Assembly: GCA_019749855.1 (NCBI GenBank)
Contig: JAIEPI010000181.1
Location: 1 to 15,243, forward strand
DNA: 15,243 nt
Direction: 5' to 3'
From: Rickettsiales bacterium
GTDB taxonomy: Bacteria; Pseudomonadota; Alphaproteobacteria; Rickettsiales; UBA998
Shown: positions 7,667-14,272 of the stretch, piece by piece
Layout: every line of letters starts with the position of its first letter
How positions within the stretch are numbered: the first letter of the stretch is position 1
The notes under the pieces: model-generated
What the model saw: only the letters and a program-made list of their open reading frames with translations
Told to the model about the DNA's origin: nothing
Database searches by the model: none
Position numbers and translations under genes: made by a program

Positions 7667-8399
7667 AATCGTGGCGCGCAATAAAGGCTAGCAGCCAGCG
7701 CACTGCCACCATTCCAGCCACAAAGGCGCTCATAAAACCAATGGCGATGGTCAGTCCTGCATCCGCATTGATGGCAGCATAATTTTTGTATATATCGTAA
7801 ACGGTTGCCCCCAACATAGTGGGAATGGCCAGAAAGAATGAGAACTCTGCAATTGCTCGGCGATCCAGCCCTAACCATAAGCCCCCCACAACAGTCGCGC
7901 CCAAGCGCGATGTGCCCGGAATCACCGCAAAAGCCTGCGCGCAACCAATCAACAGCGCCTGCTGGTAGCTGATGGCGTCACAGTGGTGCACGTGTGGCGT
8001 CGGCTTGAGACGTTCCGTCAGCAATATAATCACGCCGCCGACGATCAATGAACAAGCGACCACTATCGGCGAGAAAAGCACCGATTTGATATAGCCATGT
8101 GCCAAGACGCCAATCAGTGCTGAGGGCAGAAATGCCAATGTAACCAGCAGAATAAAGCGCTGGCGGTCCTTTTTATGCACATTGCGTACTAAATCCCACA
8201 AGCGCATACGGTAAACCCAGCAGACGGATAGGATGGCACCCAACTGGATGACCACCTCGAAGACCTTACCCTTGGGCGCCTTAAATCCCATCAGATCAAT
8301 CGCCAGAATCAGGTGGCCGGTTGACGAAATGGGCAGAAATTCAGTCAGTCCTTCGAGCAAGCCCAAAAGAAGCGTCTGAAATAGATAAAAACTATCCAT
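7590..8399 (-). CDS. uppP: Undecaprenyl-diphosphate phosphatase
   Basis: A 269-residue integral membrane enzyme (BacA/UppP family) that dephosphorylates undecaprenyl diphosphate to recycle the lipid carrier for peptidoglycan and other surface polymers. The first active-site motif EGLTEFLPISSTGH is at 16-29 (Glu16, Glu20, Ser26, His29). The second is PGTSRLGAT at 161-169, with the essential Ser-Arg at 164-165. The residue after that Arg is Leu rather than the commoner Ser. The ending LVLGTLMLLWFGFG is normal for the family, so this gene, rather than murJ, probably owns the conserved sequence of the 77-bp convergent overlap. The ATG comes three bases after the serB stop, so the two are likely one operon. 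Confidence 0.96.
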   Translation of the reverse strand: MDSFYLFQTLLLGLLEGLTEFLPISSTGHLILAIDLMGFKAPKGKVFEVVIQLGAILSVCWVYRMRLWDLVRNVHKKDRQRFILLVTLAFLPSALIGVLAHGYIKSVLFSPIVVACSLIVGGVIILLTERLKPTPHVHHCDAISYQQALLIGCAQAFAVIPGTSRLGATVVGGLWLGLDRRAIAEFSFFLAIPTMLGATVYDIYKNYAAINADAGLTIAIGFMSAFVAGMVAVRWLLAFIARHDFTPFAWYRLVLGTLMLLWFGFGASA

Positions 8400-8402
8400 G
8401 GA

Positions 8403-9317
8403 TTATTCAGCTATTTTAAATTCACTTTTTGTGTAGCCCTGCAAATACAGCAATGCGGTGAGATCACAATGGTCAATAGCTGCGGTGGCACCACGCTTTA
8501 GAATATCTTTCGCACGAAACGCAATCCCCATGCCGGCCGCTTCAACCATCGGCAAATCGTTGGCACCGTCACCCACGGCCAGAGTTTCCTCCACCTGAAT
8601 TGCATATGCTTTTGCCACATGTTGCAGTGCGCGTAATTTACTGTCTTTGTCCAATATGGGAGGCATAACGCGGCCGGTTAACTGAGCCTGATCGATCTCC
8701 AATATATTGGCCATTTCTCCATCAAATCCGAGTTCCTGCGCTACTTGCTGAGTGAAAAATGTAAATCCGCCTGAAACAAGTAAGGTTTTGGCGCCATTAG
8801 CTTTCATAGTCGCTAGCAGGGTTTTTGCCCCGGGCATCAGGGTGATACGGTGATTATACACTTCCTGTAACACCGATTCCTGTAGCCCTTTCAACAATGC
8901 AACACGCTGTATGAGCGCCTGTTTAAATTCGACCTCACCCCGCATCGCCGCTTCCGTAATGGCGGCGACTTGTTCTTTGATGCCCATATGATCGGCCAGC
9001 TCATCGATGCATTCCTGTGCAATCATCGTGGAATCCATGTCGGAAATCAGGAGCTTCTTTTTACGCCCCCGTGGCGCCAGCATCGCAAAATCAAACGGTT
9101 TATCCTGCATCAGGCTACGCATTTCGATACGCACGGCCGATAATTCATCCGTGACACAATGAATCTCACAGGCTTCACGCTCACCCAGCCATTCGACCTT
9201 ACTGCTCTCTACCAGTCGCTTGAGGCGCTTTTGAATATCCATCACCAGCGCGGGGGGCAATGCCTCCTGTTTGGGATTACCGATCAGACTGACCACACAG
9301 CTTTGGCTTTTTTTCAT
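8403..9317 (-). CDS. serB: Phosphoserine phosphatase
   Basis: A 304-residue HAD-superfamily phosphatase catalysing the last step of serine synthesis, phosphoserine to serine. The nucleophile motif DMDST is at 93-97 (Asp93, with Asp95 as general acid/base). Motif II is VSGG (Ser182), the lysine of motif III is probably Lys227, and the metal-binding GDGAND is at 249-254. The 90-residue N-terminal extension (CVVSLIGNP, later EIHCVTDELSAVRIEMRSLM) resembles the regulatory N-terminal region found on many proteobacterial SerB proteins, so the length is normal. AGGGA lies about 8 bases before the ATG. uppP follows after three bases. Confidence 0.95.
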   Translation of the reverse strand: MKKSQSCVVSLIGNPKQEALPPALVMDIQKRLKRLVESSKVEWLGEREACEIHCVTDELSAVRIEMRSLMQDKPFDFAMLAPRGRKKKLLISDMDSTMIAQECIDELADHMGIKEQVAAITEAAMRGEVEFKQALIQRVALLKGLQESVLQEVYNHRITLMPGAKTLLATMKANGAKTLLVSGGFTFFTQQVAQELGFDGEMANILEIDQAQLTGRVMPPILDKDSKLRALQHVAKAYAIQVEETLAVGDGANDLPMVEAAGMGIAFRAKDILKRGATAAIDHCDLTALLYLQGYTKSEFKIAE

Positions 9318-9371
9318 GGCATGATTCCCTGTTGCGTCCCGTTTCCACTTCGATATCTGGCGTGGCCACGC

Positions 9372-9382
9372 TATGATACCGT
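9372..9382 (+). promoter_or_regulatory. -10-like box immediately upstream of miaA
   Basis: TATGAT (5/6 match to TATAAT) at 9372-9377 lies five bases before the miaA ATG. No Shine-Dalgarno sequence is visible, so transcription could start at or next to the ATG, giving a leaderless mRNA. No convincing -35 box is seen at 16-18 bases upstream (TTCGAT at 9349-9354 is poor), so this is tentative. Confidence 0.35.
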
Positions 9383-10264
9383 ATGTCTCACCTGCAATCA
9401 GTATATGTGATTACTGGGCCAACCTGTAGCGGCAAGTCAGCTTATGCGCTCGAATTAGCGCAAAAACAGAACGGCGTGATCATCAATGCTGACGCGATGC
9501 AGCTTTATCGTGAATTACCCCGACTCACTGCACAGCCTACAGTTGAGGAAATGCAGCAAGTGCCGCACCGCCTCTATGCTGTGTTGGATGGTGAAGATAT
9601 ATGTACGGCAGCGCGCTGGGTCAGTATGGCCGCTGAAGAAATCCAATCCTGCTGGTCGGCTGGAGCCTTACCACTGCTCGTCGGTGGTAGCGGCATGTAT
9701 CTGCAAGCCCTGATGCAAGGCATCGCCAAGGTTCCGGCGATACCATTAACGCTGCGTACTGAGCTTCGCGCGCGCATGAAACAGGAGGGAAACGCAGCGT
9801 TCCATGCTTGGTTTAGCCAGAATGATCCCGTGATGGGAGCGCGGCTGAACGCGGGCGATACCCAGCGTGTCCTGCGCGCCGCTGAAGTGTGGGCGGCCAC
9901 GGGCCAATCGCTGGCTGTCTGGCAGAAGGCCAAACATCAGCCTTTACTGCCGCAAGCGACCTATCGAATGTTTGCGATTGGGCGACCACGGGCACAGCTC
10001 TACGAACGGATTAATGCACGTTTTCGCCAGATGCTTGAAGCAGGCGCACTGATTGAAGTGCAGACACTGGCAGCACGCCAGCTTTCCACAGAACTCCCAG
10101 TCATGCGCTCACATGGAGTGCCTGAATTGCTGGCTTATCTCAGTGGCTCACTTACTCTGGAAGCCGCCATCCACATCGCCCAACAAAATACACGGCACTA
10201 TGCCAAGCGCCAAAGCACCTGGATTCGCCATCAGTTTCCGAATGCCGAACCGATATTACTATAA
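9383..10264 (+). CDS. miaA: tRNA dimethylallyltransferase
   Basis: A 293-residue cytoplasmic enzyme that adds dimethylallyl to the exocyclic amine of A37 in tRNAs reading UNN codons. The P-loop GPTCSGKS is at 12-19, followed by INADAMQLYRELPRLTAQP, the family's substrate-recognition segment (usually INADSMQVYR). Further motifs are LLVGGSGMYLQAL, GDTQRVLRAAEVW, and near the C-terminus RHYAKRQSTWIRHQF. It is slightly shorter than the usual 300-315 residues but all core motifs are present. It diverges from serB across 65 bp. The gene after it is convergent, with only 11 bp between stop codons and no visible terminator. Confidence 0.95.
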   Translation: MSHLQSVYVITGPTCSGKSAYALELAQKQNGVIINADAMQLYRELPRLTAQPTVEEMQQVPHRLYAVLDGEDICTAARWVSMAAEEIQSCWSAGALPLLVGGSGMYLQALMQGIAKVPAIPLTLRTELRARMKQEGNAAFHAWFSQNDPVMGARLNAGDTQRVLRAAEVWAATGQSLAVWQKAKHQPLLPQATYRMFAIGRPRAQLYERINARFRQMLEAGALIEVQTLAARQLSTELPVMRSHGVPELLAYLSGSLTLEAAIHIAQQNTRHYAKRQSTWIRHQFPNAEPILL

Positions 10265-10275
10265 GTAGTCGTGGG

Positions 10276-11277
10276 TTAAGCGACCAACCGCTTCAACGGC
10301 TGTTGTGAGCGTGCCCCGACCTGCTGTATGATTTCGGCGGCGCAACGATTCCCCATCTGCGCCGACTCTGTCATACTCCAGCCCTGTGTCAACCCATAGA
10401 GGAAGCCACACGCAAAGAGATCACCGGCGCCGGTGAGATCCACCACCTGACTTACCGGCGCGGCATCGACATGCGTGAGCTGACCATTCAGCCAGACATC
10501 CGCGCCCTCAGCACCGCGAGTGATGACCATCAAGCGAAGCATCGGCGCAATGGTGGCAGAGGCCTGAGCAAGATCTGTCTGCTGCGCTAATGCACGAATT
10601 TCATGCTCGTTGGCAAACAGGATATCGACATTTTCGGCGATCATCTCGAGAAATTCTGCCCGATGCCGCTCTACGCAGAACGTATCCGAGAGCGTGAATG
10701 CCACCGCACGACCCGCTTGCTTTGCAGCCTGCATGGCTTTGCGAATGGCCTCCTTGGCTGCTGGCTGATCCCACAAATATCCCTCCAGATAGAGCACCGC
10801 ACTGGCGGCTATCGTCTCTTCATGCACATCTTGCGGGGCAAATTGCGTGCAGGCGCCTAAAAACGTGTTCATCGTGCGCTCTGCGTCGGGTGTGACGCAA
10901 ATGAAACAGCGCGCGGTTGGCAGGCCTTCGCTTGCGGCGGGCACATCAAATGTTACGCCATTGGCGCGCATATCGTGACGAAAAATACTGCCCAACGCAT
11001 CATCATACACGCGGCCCATATAGGCTGTTCTTGCGCCCAGCGATGCCAGTGCGGCCACGGTGTTGGCCACAGAGCCGCCCGAGCATTCAATGCACTGACC
11101 TAACGCTGCGTAAAGCGCTTCAGCGCGCTGCGCGTCGATCAGCGCCATGCCGCCTTTATCCATCCCATGCTGAGTGATGAAGTTCTCCTCCACACGCGAT
11201 AAAATATCGACGATGGCATTGCCAACGCCGGTGACATCAAAACGTGTGTGTTCTGTATTAAGCGGAAAATGCGTCAT
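10276..11277 (-). CDS. PfkB-family kinase, adenosine kinase-like
   Basis: A 333-residue ribokinase/PfkB-family sugar or nucleoside kinase. The N-terminal motif VTGVGNAIVDIL (15-26) and the substrate loop SGGSVANT (66-73) precede the C-terminal signature DLTGAGDLFACGFLYG (280-295), in which Asp286 is the catalytic base. PTARCFICVTPDAERTMNT followed by LGAC (120-143) strongly resembles proteins annotated as adenosine kinase in alphaproteobacteria. The substrate is not proven by sequence: adenosine is likely, but other nucleosides or sugars are possible. The ATG overlaps the kdsB stop by four bases (ATGA), so the genes are translationally coupled on the minus strand. Confidence 0.9.
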   Translation of the reverse strand: MTHFPLNTEHTRFDVTGVGNAIVDILSRVEENFITQHGMDKGGMALIDAQRAEALYAALGQCIECSGGSVANTVAALASLGARTAYMGRVYDDALGSIFRHDMRANGVTFDVPAASEGLPTARCFICVTPDAERTMNTFLGACTQFAPQDVHEETIAASAVLYLEGYLWDQPAAKEAIRKAMQAAKQAGRAVAFTLSDTFCVERHRAEFLEMIAENVDILFANEHEIRALAQQTDLAQASATIAPMLRLMVITRGAEGADVWLNGQLTHVDAAPVSQVVDLTGAGDLFACGFLYGLTQGWSMTESAQMGNRCAAEIIQQVGARSQQPLKRLVA

Positions 11278-12005
11278 GATAATTCTCTCCTGATTTCTTC
11301 GAGTTGTTCATAAGTGTCAATACCCTTTGGCTCTTCCTCGACACGTGCGACCGCCATTCGCATGCCGGCTTCCAGTGCGCGCAATTGTTCAAGCTTTTCA
11401 CGCATCTCCAAGGGACTCGGTGGCAAGGTAACAAAGCGTGCCAATGCCTCTCGGCGGTAAGCGTAAATTCCAATATGATGATACAGCTCACCCTCGCCCC
11501 ACGGCGCGGTTGCACGCGTGAAATACAGGGCACGGCCAGTTTGTTGGTCGTCATCATTCCAGCTGATAATGGCCTTCACGACCGCCGGATTCTCGCGGTT
11601 ATGCGAGTGTTGAATACGGCATACCAGCGTTGCCAGATCGGCACCTGAGTGGGTTAATAGCTCCGCGACCTGCTGAACCATAAGACTCGCCAAGGTCGGC
11701 ACATCCCCCTGTACATTAATGACGATTTTATGCTGTGCTTGTGGATCAAGCACTTGCAGCGCCTCCCATAGGCGGTCTGAACCTGAGGGATGGTCAGGAT
11801 GGGTCATCACCGCCTCACCCCCCACCGCTTCAATGGCGGCGACAATGCGTTGATCGTCCGTTGCCACAACGACACGGCCCACCTTGGATGCCATCGTCTG
11901 CTCCCACACACGAACAATCATCGGTTTACCTGCGATGTCTGCGAGTGGTTTTCCCGGGAGGCGCGTCGAGCCATAACGCGCCGGAATGAGGATGATAGGT
12001 TGCAT
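11274..12005 (-). CDS. kdsB: 3-deoxy-manno-octulosonate cytidylyltransferase (CMP-KDO synthetase)
   Basis: A 243-residue cytoplasmic enzyme that activates KDO with CTP to form CMP-KDO for the lipopolysaccharide inner core. The N-terminal nucleotide-binding motif IPARYGSTRLPGKPL (7-21) is canonical. It is followed by VVVATDDQRI, then MTHPDHPSGSDRLWEAL and INVQGDVPTL, all family signatures. In most KdsB proteins the last of these reads NVQGDEP, so Val replaces the usual Glu. The length is typical (about 245-250). No Shine-Dalgarno sequence is seen upstream. The gene diverges from the cytochrome c gene across 139 bp and is followed by the PfkB-family gene with a four-base overlap. Its presence shows the organism makes KDO-containing LPS. 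Confidence 0.95.
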   Translation of the reverse strand: MQPIILIPARYGSTRLPGKPLADIAGKPMIVRVWEQTMASKVGRVVVATDDQRIVAAIEAVGGEAVMTHPDHPSGSDRLWEALQVLDPQAQHKIVINVQGDVPTLASLMVQQVAELLTHSGADLATLVCRIQHSHNRENPAVVKAIISWNDDDQQTGRALYFTRATAPWGEGELYHHIGIYAYRREALARFVTLPPSPLEMREKLEQLRALEAGMRMAVARVEEEPKGIDTYEQLEEIRRELS

Positions 12006-12144
12006 GGTCGCGTCAAATAACCGTGTTAAGGGTGGCGGATAGATTTACTGATTGCATCGGCAAACGGGCCTCAGTATAGAACGAGTTATGTATAGTCTGA
12101 TAAGTATCGGCTTATGCATGTATCCCATCTTCATAGCGTGACTT
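12006..12144. promoter_or_regulatory. Divergent kdsB / cytochrome c promoter region
   Basis: This AT-richer 139-bp gap must hold the start sites for both divergent genes. A -10-like TATAGT on the plus strand (12091-12096) and TATACT on the minus strand (complement of 12073-12078) are the best candidates. Neither has a recognisable -35 partner at normal spacing. No tRNA or other RNA gene was recognised. Confidence 0.3.
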
Positions 12145-12879
12145 ATGAACCTATTCAAACAGATTACCACGAGAATTCTCTCTCTGATTTCGGCAATTGG
12201 GCGTCTACTGACGGCACCTTATCGTAACTTAGATGGCATGGAGCTCAATAAAATCGGCGCGTCCGTGTTGCTGGCAGGGCTGATCGCCATGATCGCCGGA
12301 AAGGTGGCGACCACATTGTATCACGGCAGTGAACATGAAAGCCACGGGACACGTGGTTACGTCATCGAAGGTGCTGACGAAGAAGTGGTGGCCGCCGCAC
12401 CGGTCGAAGCTGTGCCGGTGGATATCGCCCTATTCCTTGCTAAGGCTGATCCGGCACGCGGGGAAGCCGTGCATAAAGTCTGCCTCACCTGCCATGGCTT
12501 TGAAAAAGGTGGCCCAGCGAAGGTTGGCCCCAATCTTTATGGTATTGTCGGCAACAAACAGGCACACAGCGAGGGTTATGCTTACTCTAAGGCCTTAGCA
12601 GCTGCCGGTGGCCAGTGGGATTTTCAACATCTCTCTGAATTTCTGACCAAGCCTGCGAAATATCTACCAGGCACAAAGATGGCCTATGCTGGGATTAAAG
12701 ATGATCAACAACGCGCCGATTTAATTGCCTGGTTAAACCAAAATAGTGATGCGTCATTGCCACTGCCCTCGCCTGCTGCAGCTGCGGCTCCCACTGCGAC
12801 GGTGGAATCACCTGATGATTCAGCAAGCGATGCTGCGATTAAGACTGAAGAGTCAACGCCTACTCTCCCGCCTTCTTAA
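12145..12879 (+). CDS. Membrane-anchored class I cytochrome c (CycM-like)
   Basis: A 244-residue electron carrier held in the inner membrane by one helix (about residues 38-58, IGASVLLAGLIAMIAGKVAT) with its haem domain in the periplasm. The haem-binding motif CLTCH is at 113-117. GPNLYGIVG (128-136), YAYSKAL (145-151) and PGTKMAYAG (175-183, Met179 as sixth ligand) mark a mitochondrial-type cytochrome c. Such proteins usually feed electrons to terminal oxidases. Two extra parts are odd: 31 residues before MELNKIG, where homologues commonly begin, and an Ala/Pro/Thr/acidic tail from about residue 203. ATG at 12238 is a possible alternative start; neither start has a clear ribosome site. The stop shares the palindrome TTAA with the stop of the convergent toxin gene. 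Confidence 0.9.
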   Translation: MNLFKQITTRILSLISAIGRLLTAPYRNLDGMELNKIGASVLLAGLIAMIAGKVATTLYHGSEHESHGTRGYVIEGADEEVVAAAPVEAVPVDIALFLAKADPARGEAVHKVCLTCHGFEKGGPAKVGPNLYGIVGNKQAHSEGYAYSKALAAAGGQWDFQHLSEFLTKPAKYLPGTKMAYAGIKDDQQRADLIAWLNQNSDASLPLPSPAAAAAPTATVESPDDSASDAAIKTEESTPTLPPS

Positions 12880-13199
12880 CGAAGCAACAGCAGTTCCAGC
12901 GAGCGGGTAATCTCATCACGTGAATGCGCAATGCTCGCCACCGGTCGTGACAAAGATGCGGCGCTGACCGTGGTTAACGCCATTAACAGCAACAGATATT
13001 CGCGTTTTTCACGCCCTTCTTCAATCCAAACTGGCAAATTAAGCAATCCACGCGGGACTTTGCTTCCCTTAGCCTCAATGAGCGGTGCGACAATCCTCTC
13101 ACTCGCTTTTTGCAGACGGTCTGACTGCAAGACGGCCATGTAGGGAAACTGCTGTCTCAGTGTGAGCAGCGGCGTATCATAAACATCAAACTGCGCCAT
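12876..13199 (-). CDS. ccdB: CcdB-like toxin of a type II toxin-antitoxin system
   Basis: A 107-residue protein similar to the CcdB DNA-gyrase poison. The N-terminus MAQFDVYDTP, the block MAVLQSDRLQKASERIVAPL (21-40) and SLSRPVASIAHSRDEITRSL (82-101) align with MQFKVY, VQSD...RMVIPL and VSVIGEE...HRENDIKNAI of F-plasmid CcdB. The frame is open 18 codons further upstream, but ATG at 13199 matches the family start and overlaps the antitoxin end by 14 bp, a common arrangement. F-plasmid CcdB ends Trp-Gly-Ile, residues needed to poison gyrase; this protein ends LELLLLR, so it may be weakened or act differently. Its stop codon overlaps that of the convergent cytochrome c gene. Confidence 0.82.
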   Translation of the reverse strand: MAQFDVYDTPLLTLRQQFPYMAVLQSDRLQKASERIVAPLIEAKGSKVPRGLLNLPVWIEEGREKREYLLLLMALTTVSAASLSRPVASIAHSRDEITRSLELLLLR

Positions 13200-13437
13200 C
13201 AGTCTCTCGCAATTTGTCAGCAAATCGACCCTCACGCTGTGCAAACTCTGCATAGCCCTCTATTTCCTGACTCAGTGTTTGATGCAGTTCAGCCTCCATA
13301 TGTGCCTCTAGTGCGTGTGCGATCGCACCCTCCGCAATACGTGACTCATTGAGTCCTGCTTTTTTCGCTTTTGCATGCAGATCTTCATTTATCGTCAGGC
13401 TTACGGTTTTTCGCCGCGCGTGTATATTGTAATACAT
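13186..13437 (-). CDS. ccdA: CcdA-like antitoxin
   Basis: An 83-residue protein upstream of the toxin, as expected for ccdAB. The N-terminal part (RKTVSLTINEDLHAKAKKAG, about 9-28) looks like a ribbon-helix-helix DNA-binding domain. The C-terminal part (EGYAEFAQREGRFADKLRE) resembles the toxin-binding tail of CcdA, whose F-plasmid version reads GMAEVARFIEMNGSFADENRDW with gaps. By family analogy it neutralises the toxin and represses its own operon. AGGA lies six bases before the ATG, a good ribosome site. The pair is probably accessory DNA placed between housekeeping genes. Confidence 0.83.
   Translation of the reverse strand: MYYNIHARRKTVSLTINEDLHAKAKKAGLNESRIAEGAIAHALEAHMEAELHQTLSQEIEGYAEFAQREGRFADKLRETDGAV
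13421..13436. promoter_or_regulatory. Inverted repeat over the ccdA start codon (candidate operator)
   Basis: TGTAT-N6-ATACA spans the first codons of the antitoxin gene, in an AT-rich patch of 16 bases. Ribbon-helix-helix antitoxins bind short palindromes close to their own start, so this is a candidate autoregulation site. The arms are only five bases and chance is possible. Confidence 0.3.
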
Positions 13438-13474
13438 AGAGAATCCTTTTGGCCCGTGGAAATTTACAGGGGTA

Positions 13475-13504
13475 CTATTACCAGTGCGCCTGTCATACTG
13501 TCAA
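13475..13504 (-). promoter_or_regulatory. Candidate ccdAB promoter
   Basis: On the minus strand a perfect -35 box, TTGACA (complement of 13499-13504), is followed after 18 bases by TAATAG (complement of 13475-13480), a poor -10 box. It lies about 38 bases upstream of the ccdA ATG, a normal leader length. The strong -35 is the main support. Confidence 0.4.
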
Positions 13505-13548
13505 GCGCTTGAGCCTCTCCAACCTCTCGGCATGGTACGCGATAGCTG

Positions 13549-13577
13549 TTTACACCGAGTGTACTAAAAACTACAAA
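13549..13577 (+). promoter_or_regulatory. Candidate promoter of the NfeD-family gene
   Basis: TTTACA (13549-13554) and TACAAA (13572-13577) are separated by 17 bases, matching 5/6 and 4/6 of the sigma-70-type consensus. The -10 box ends six bases before the ATG at 13584, so the transcript would start at or beside the start codon. No Shine-Dalgarno sequence is present, which fits leaderless translation. Confidence 0.45.
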
Positions 13578-13583
13578 GTCGTT

Positions 13584-14102
13584 ATGTTAGACGCATATAT
13601 ATTACCGCTTGGACAGCTATGGCTAGCCGTCGGAATCATTCTGTTGCTGCTCGAAGTTTTGGGGGTATCGGGTGCCGGTCTGTTGCATGCTGGTGCTGCC
13701 GCTTTGATTGTAGGCGGGCTTATTCAGCTACATTTTCTCTCACAGCACTTCACCCTTACGCACTTCCTTACTCACTGCGCAATATGGGCAGGCCTCGCCT
13801 GTTCTTTTGCAATGATGTGGCGTGTCTTACGCAAGCCCGGCAAACTTCGCCATCACCCAGAAGATCAATCGGTTAAAGATCGGTTGGCTATGGGTGAACA
13901 GGCGATTATTTGCCATGGTGAAATTGTGCGCGGCTCACGCGGTCAAGCGCGCTGGTCTGGTGCCATCATGGACGCCGAGATAGATCCCATGGCTGACGCC
14001 GTACGTGTGCAGGATGGCGAAACGGTAGAAATTACTCAATTGCAGGGTAATGTACTTTGGGTAAGACCATTAGGTTCACGTCGTATGGAAGAAGTTATAT
14101 AG
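13584..14102 (+). CDS. NfeD-family membrane protein
   Basis: A 172-residue protein with two or three N-terminal membrane segments (about 8-27, 31-49 and 62-79) and a C-terminal soluble beta-rich OB-like domain (about 100-162). Characteristic elements are LWLAVGIILLLLEVLGVSGAG at the start and, in the domain, GEIVRGSRGQARWSGAI and ETVEITQLQGNVLWVRPL. These match short NfeD/YbbK proteins, which usually partner stomatin/prohibitin-type membrane proteins; no stomatin gene is in view. The frame is open 45 codons further upstream, but that extension is not NfeD-like and overlaps the ccdA promoter region. The ATG at 13584 begins right before the first membrane helix and sits at the predicted transcription start. 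Confidence 0.82.
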   Translation: MLDAYILPLGQLWLAVGIILLLLEVLGVSGAGLLHAGAAALIVGGLIQLHFLSQHFTLTHFLTHCAIWAGLACSFAMMWRVLRKPGKLRHHPEDQSVKDRLAMGEQAIICHGEIVRGSRGQARWSGAIMDAEIDPMADAVRVQDGETVEITQLQGNVLWVRPLGSRRMEEVI

Positions 14103-14178
14103 CGAAGATGCCTTAATTATTTGTCGTTTACAGCACATCACACATCGCCTATTGCCCATTTTTGACACAGTTTAGCAA

Positions 14179-14188
14179 CAACCGGTTG
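14179..14188. repeat. 10-bp palindrome upstream of the yejA-like gene
   Basis: CAACCGGTTG is a perfect palindrome in the 170-bp gap between the NfeD-family gene and the yejA-like gene. A TTGACA at 14162-14167 lies just before it but has no -10 box at normal spacing. No U-rich tract follows, so it is not a terminator. It may be a protein-binding site or chance. Confidence 0.25.
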
Positions 14189-14218
14189 CCTGCGTCCAAC
14201 ATGACAAGACTTCGGGAG

Positions 14219-14244
14219 GCAGCAAGAAGCGGCTGACTTGCTGC
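14219..14244. repeat. Perfect inverted repeat overlapping the yejA-like promoter
   Basis: GCAGCAAG-N10-CTTGCTGC is a perfect 8+8 bp inverted repeat. The right arm contains TTGCTG, the best -35 candidate for the downstream gene. No U-run follows it on either strand (the A-run at 14250-14256 puts U residues before the hairpin on the minus strand), so it does not look like an intrinsic terminator. A regulator-binding operator is the simplest reading. Confidence 0.5.
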
Positions 14245-14266
14245 GATAGAAAAAAATACCTATACA
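14238..14266 (+). promoter_or_regulatory. Candidate promoter of the yejA-like gene
   Basis: TTGCTG (14238-14243) and TATACA (14261-14266) are 17 bases apart, matching the consensus at 3/6 and 4/6. The -10 box ends six bases before the ATG at 14273 and no Shine-Dalgarno sequence is present, so the mRNA may be leaderless. The -35 lies inside an inverted-repeat arm, suggesting regulation. Confidence 0.4.
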
Positions 14267-14272
14267 AGTGCC

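Noticed and set aside
13200..13253. Longer start for the CcdB-like toxin, adding 18 residues
   Set aside because: Family similarity begins exactly at the internal ATG at 13199, and the extension overlaps the antitoxin C-terminus in another frame.
13449..13583. Longer start for the NfeD-family protein, adding 45 residues
   Set aside because: The extension is unlike the family, crosses the ccdA promoter region, and would place an ordinary sigma-70-like promoter inside the gene. The ATG at 13584 fits the first membrane helix.
14200..14250. Possible small SRP RNA (GGGAGGCAGCAAG looks a little like the GGAAGCAGCC of 4.5S RNA)
   Set aside because: The conserved apical loop and flanking pairings do not form: the 5' partner of the motif is missing. 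The sequence is better explained by the perfect inverted repeat.
14219..14256. Intrinsic terminator after the NfeD-family gene
   Set aside because: The stem is good but is followed by GATAGAAAAAAA rather than a U-run, and on the minus strand the U-run precedes the stem.
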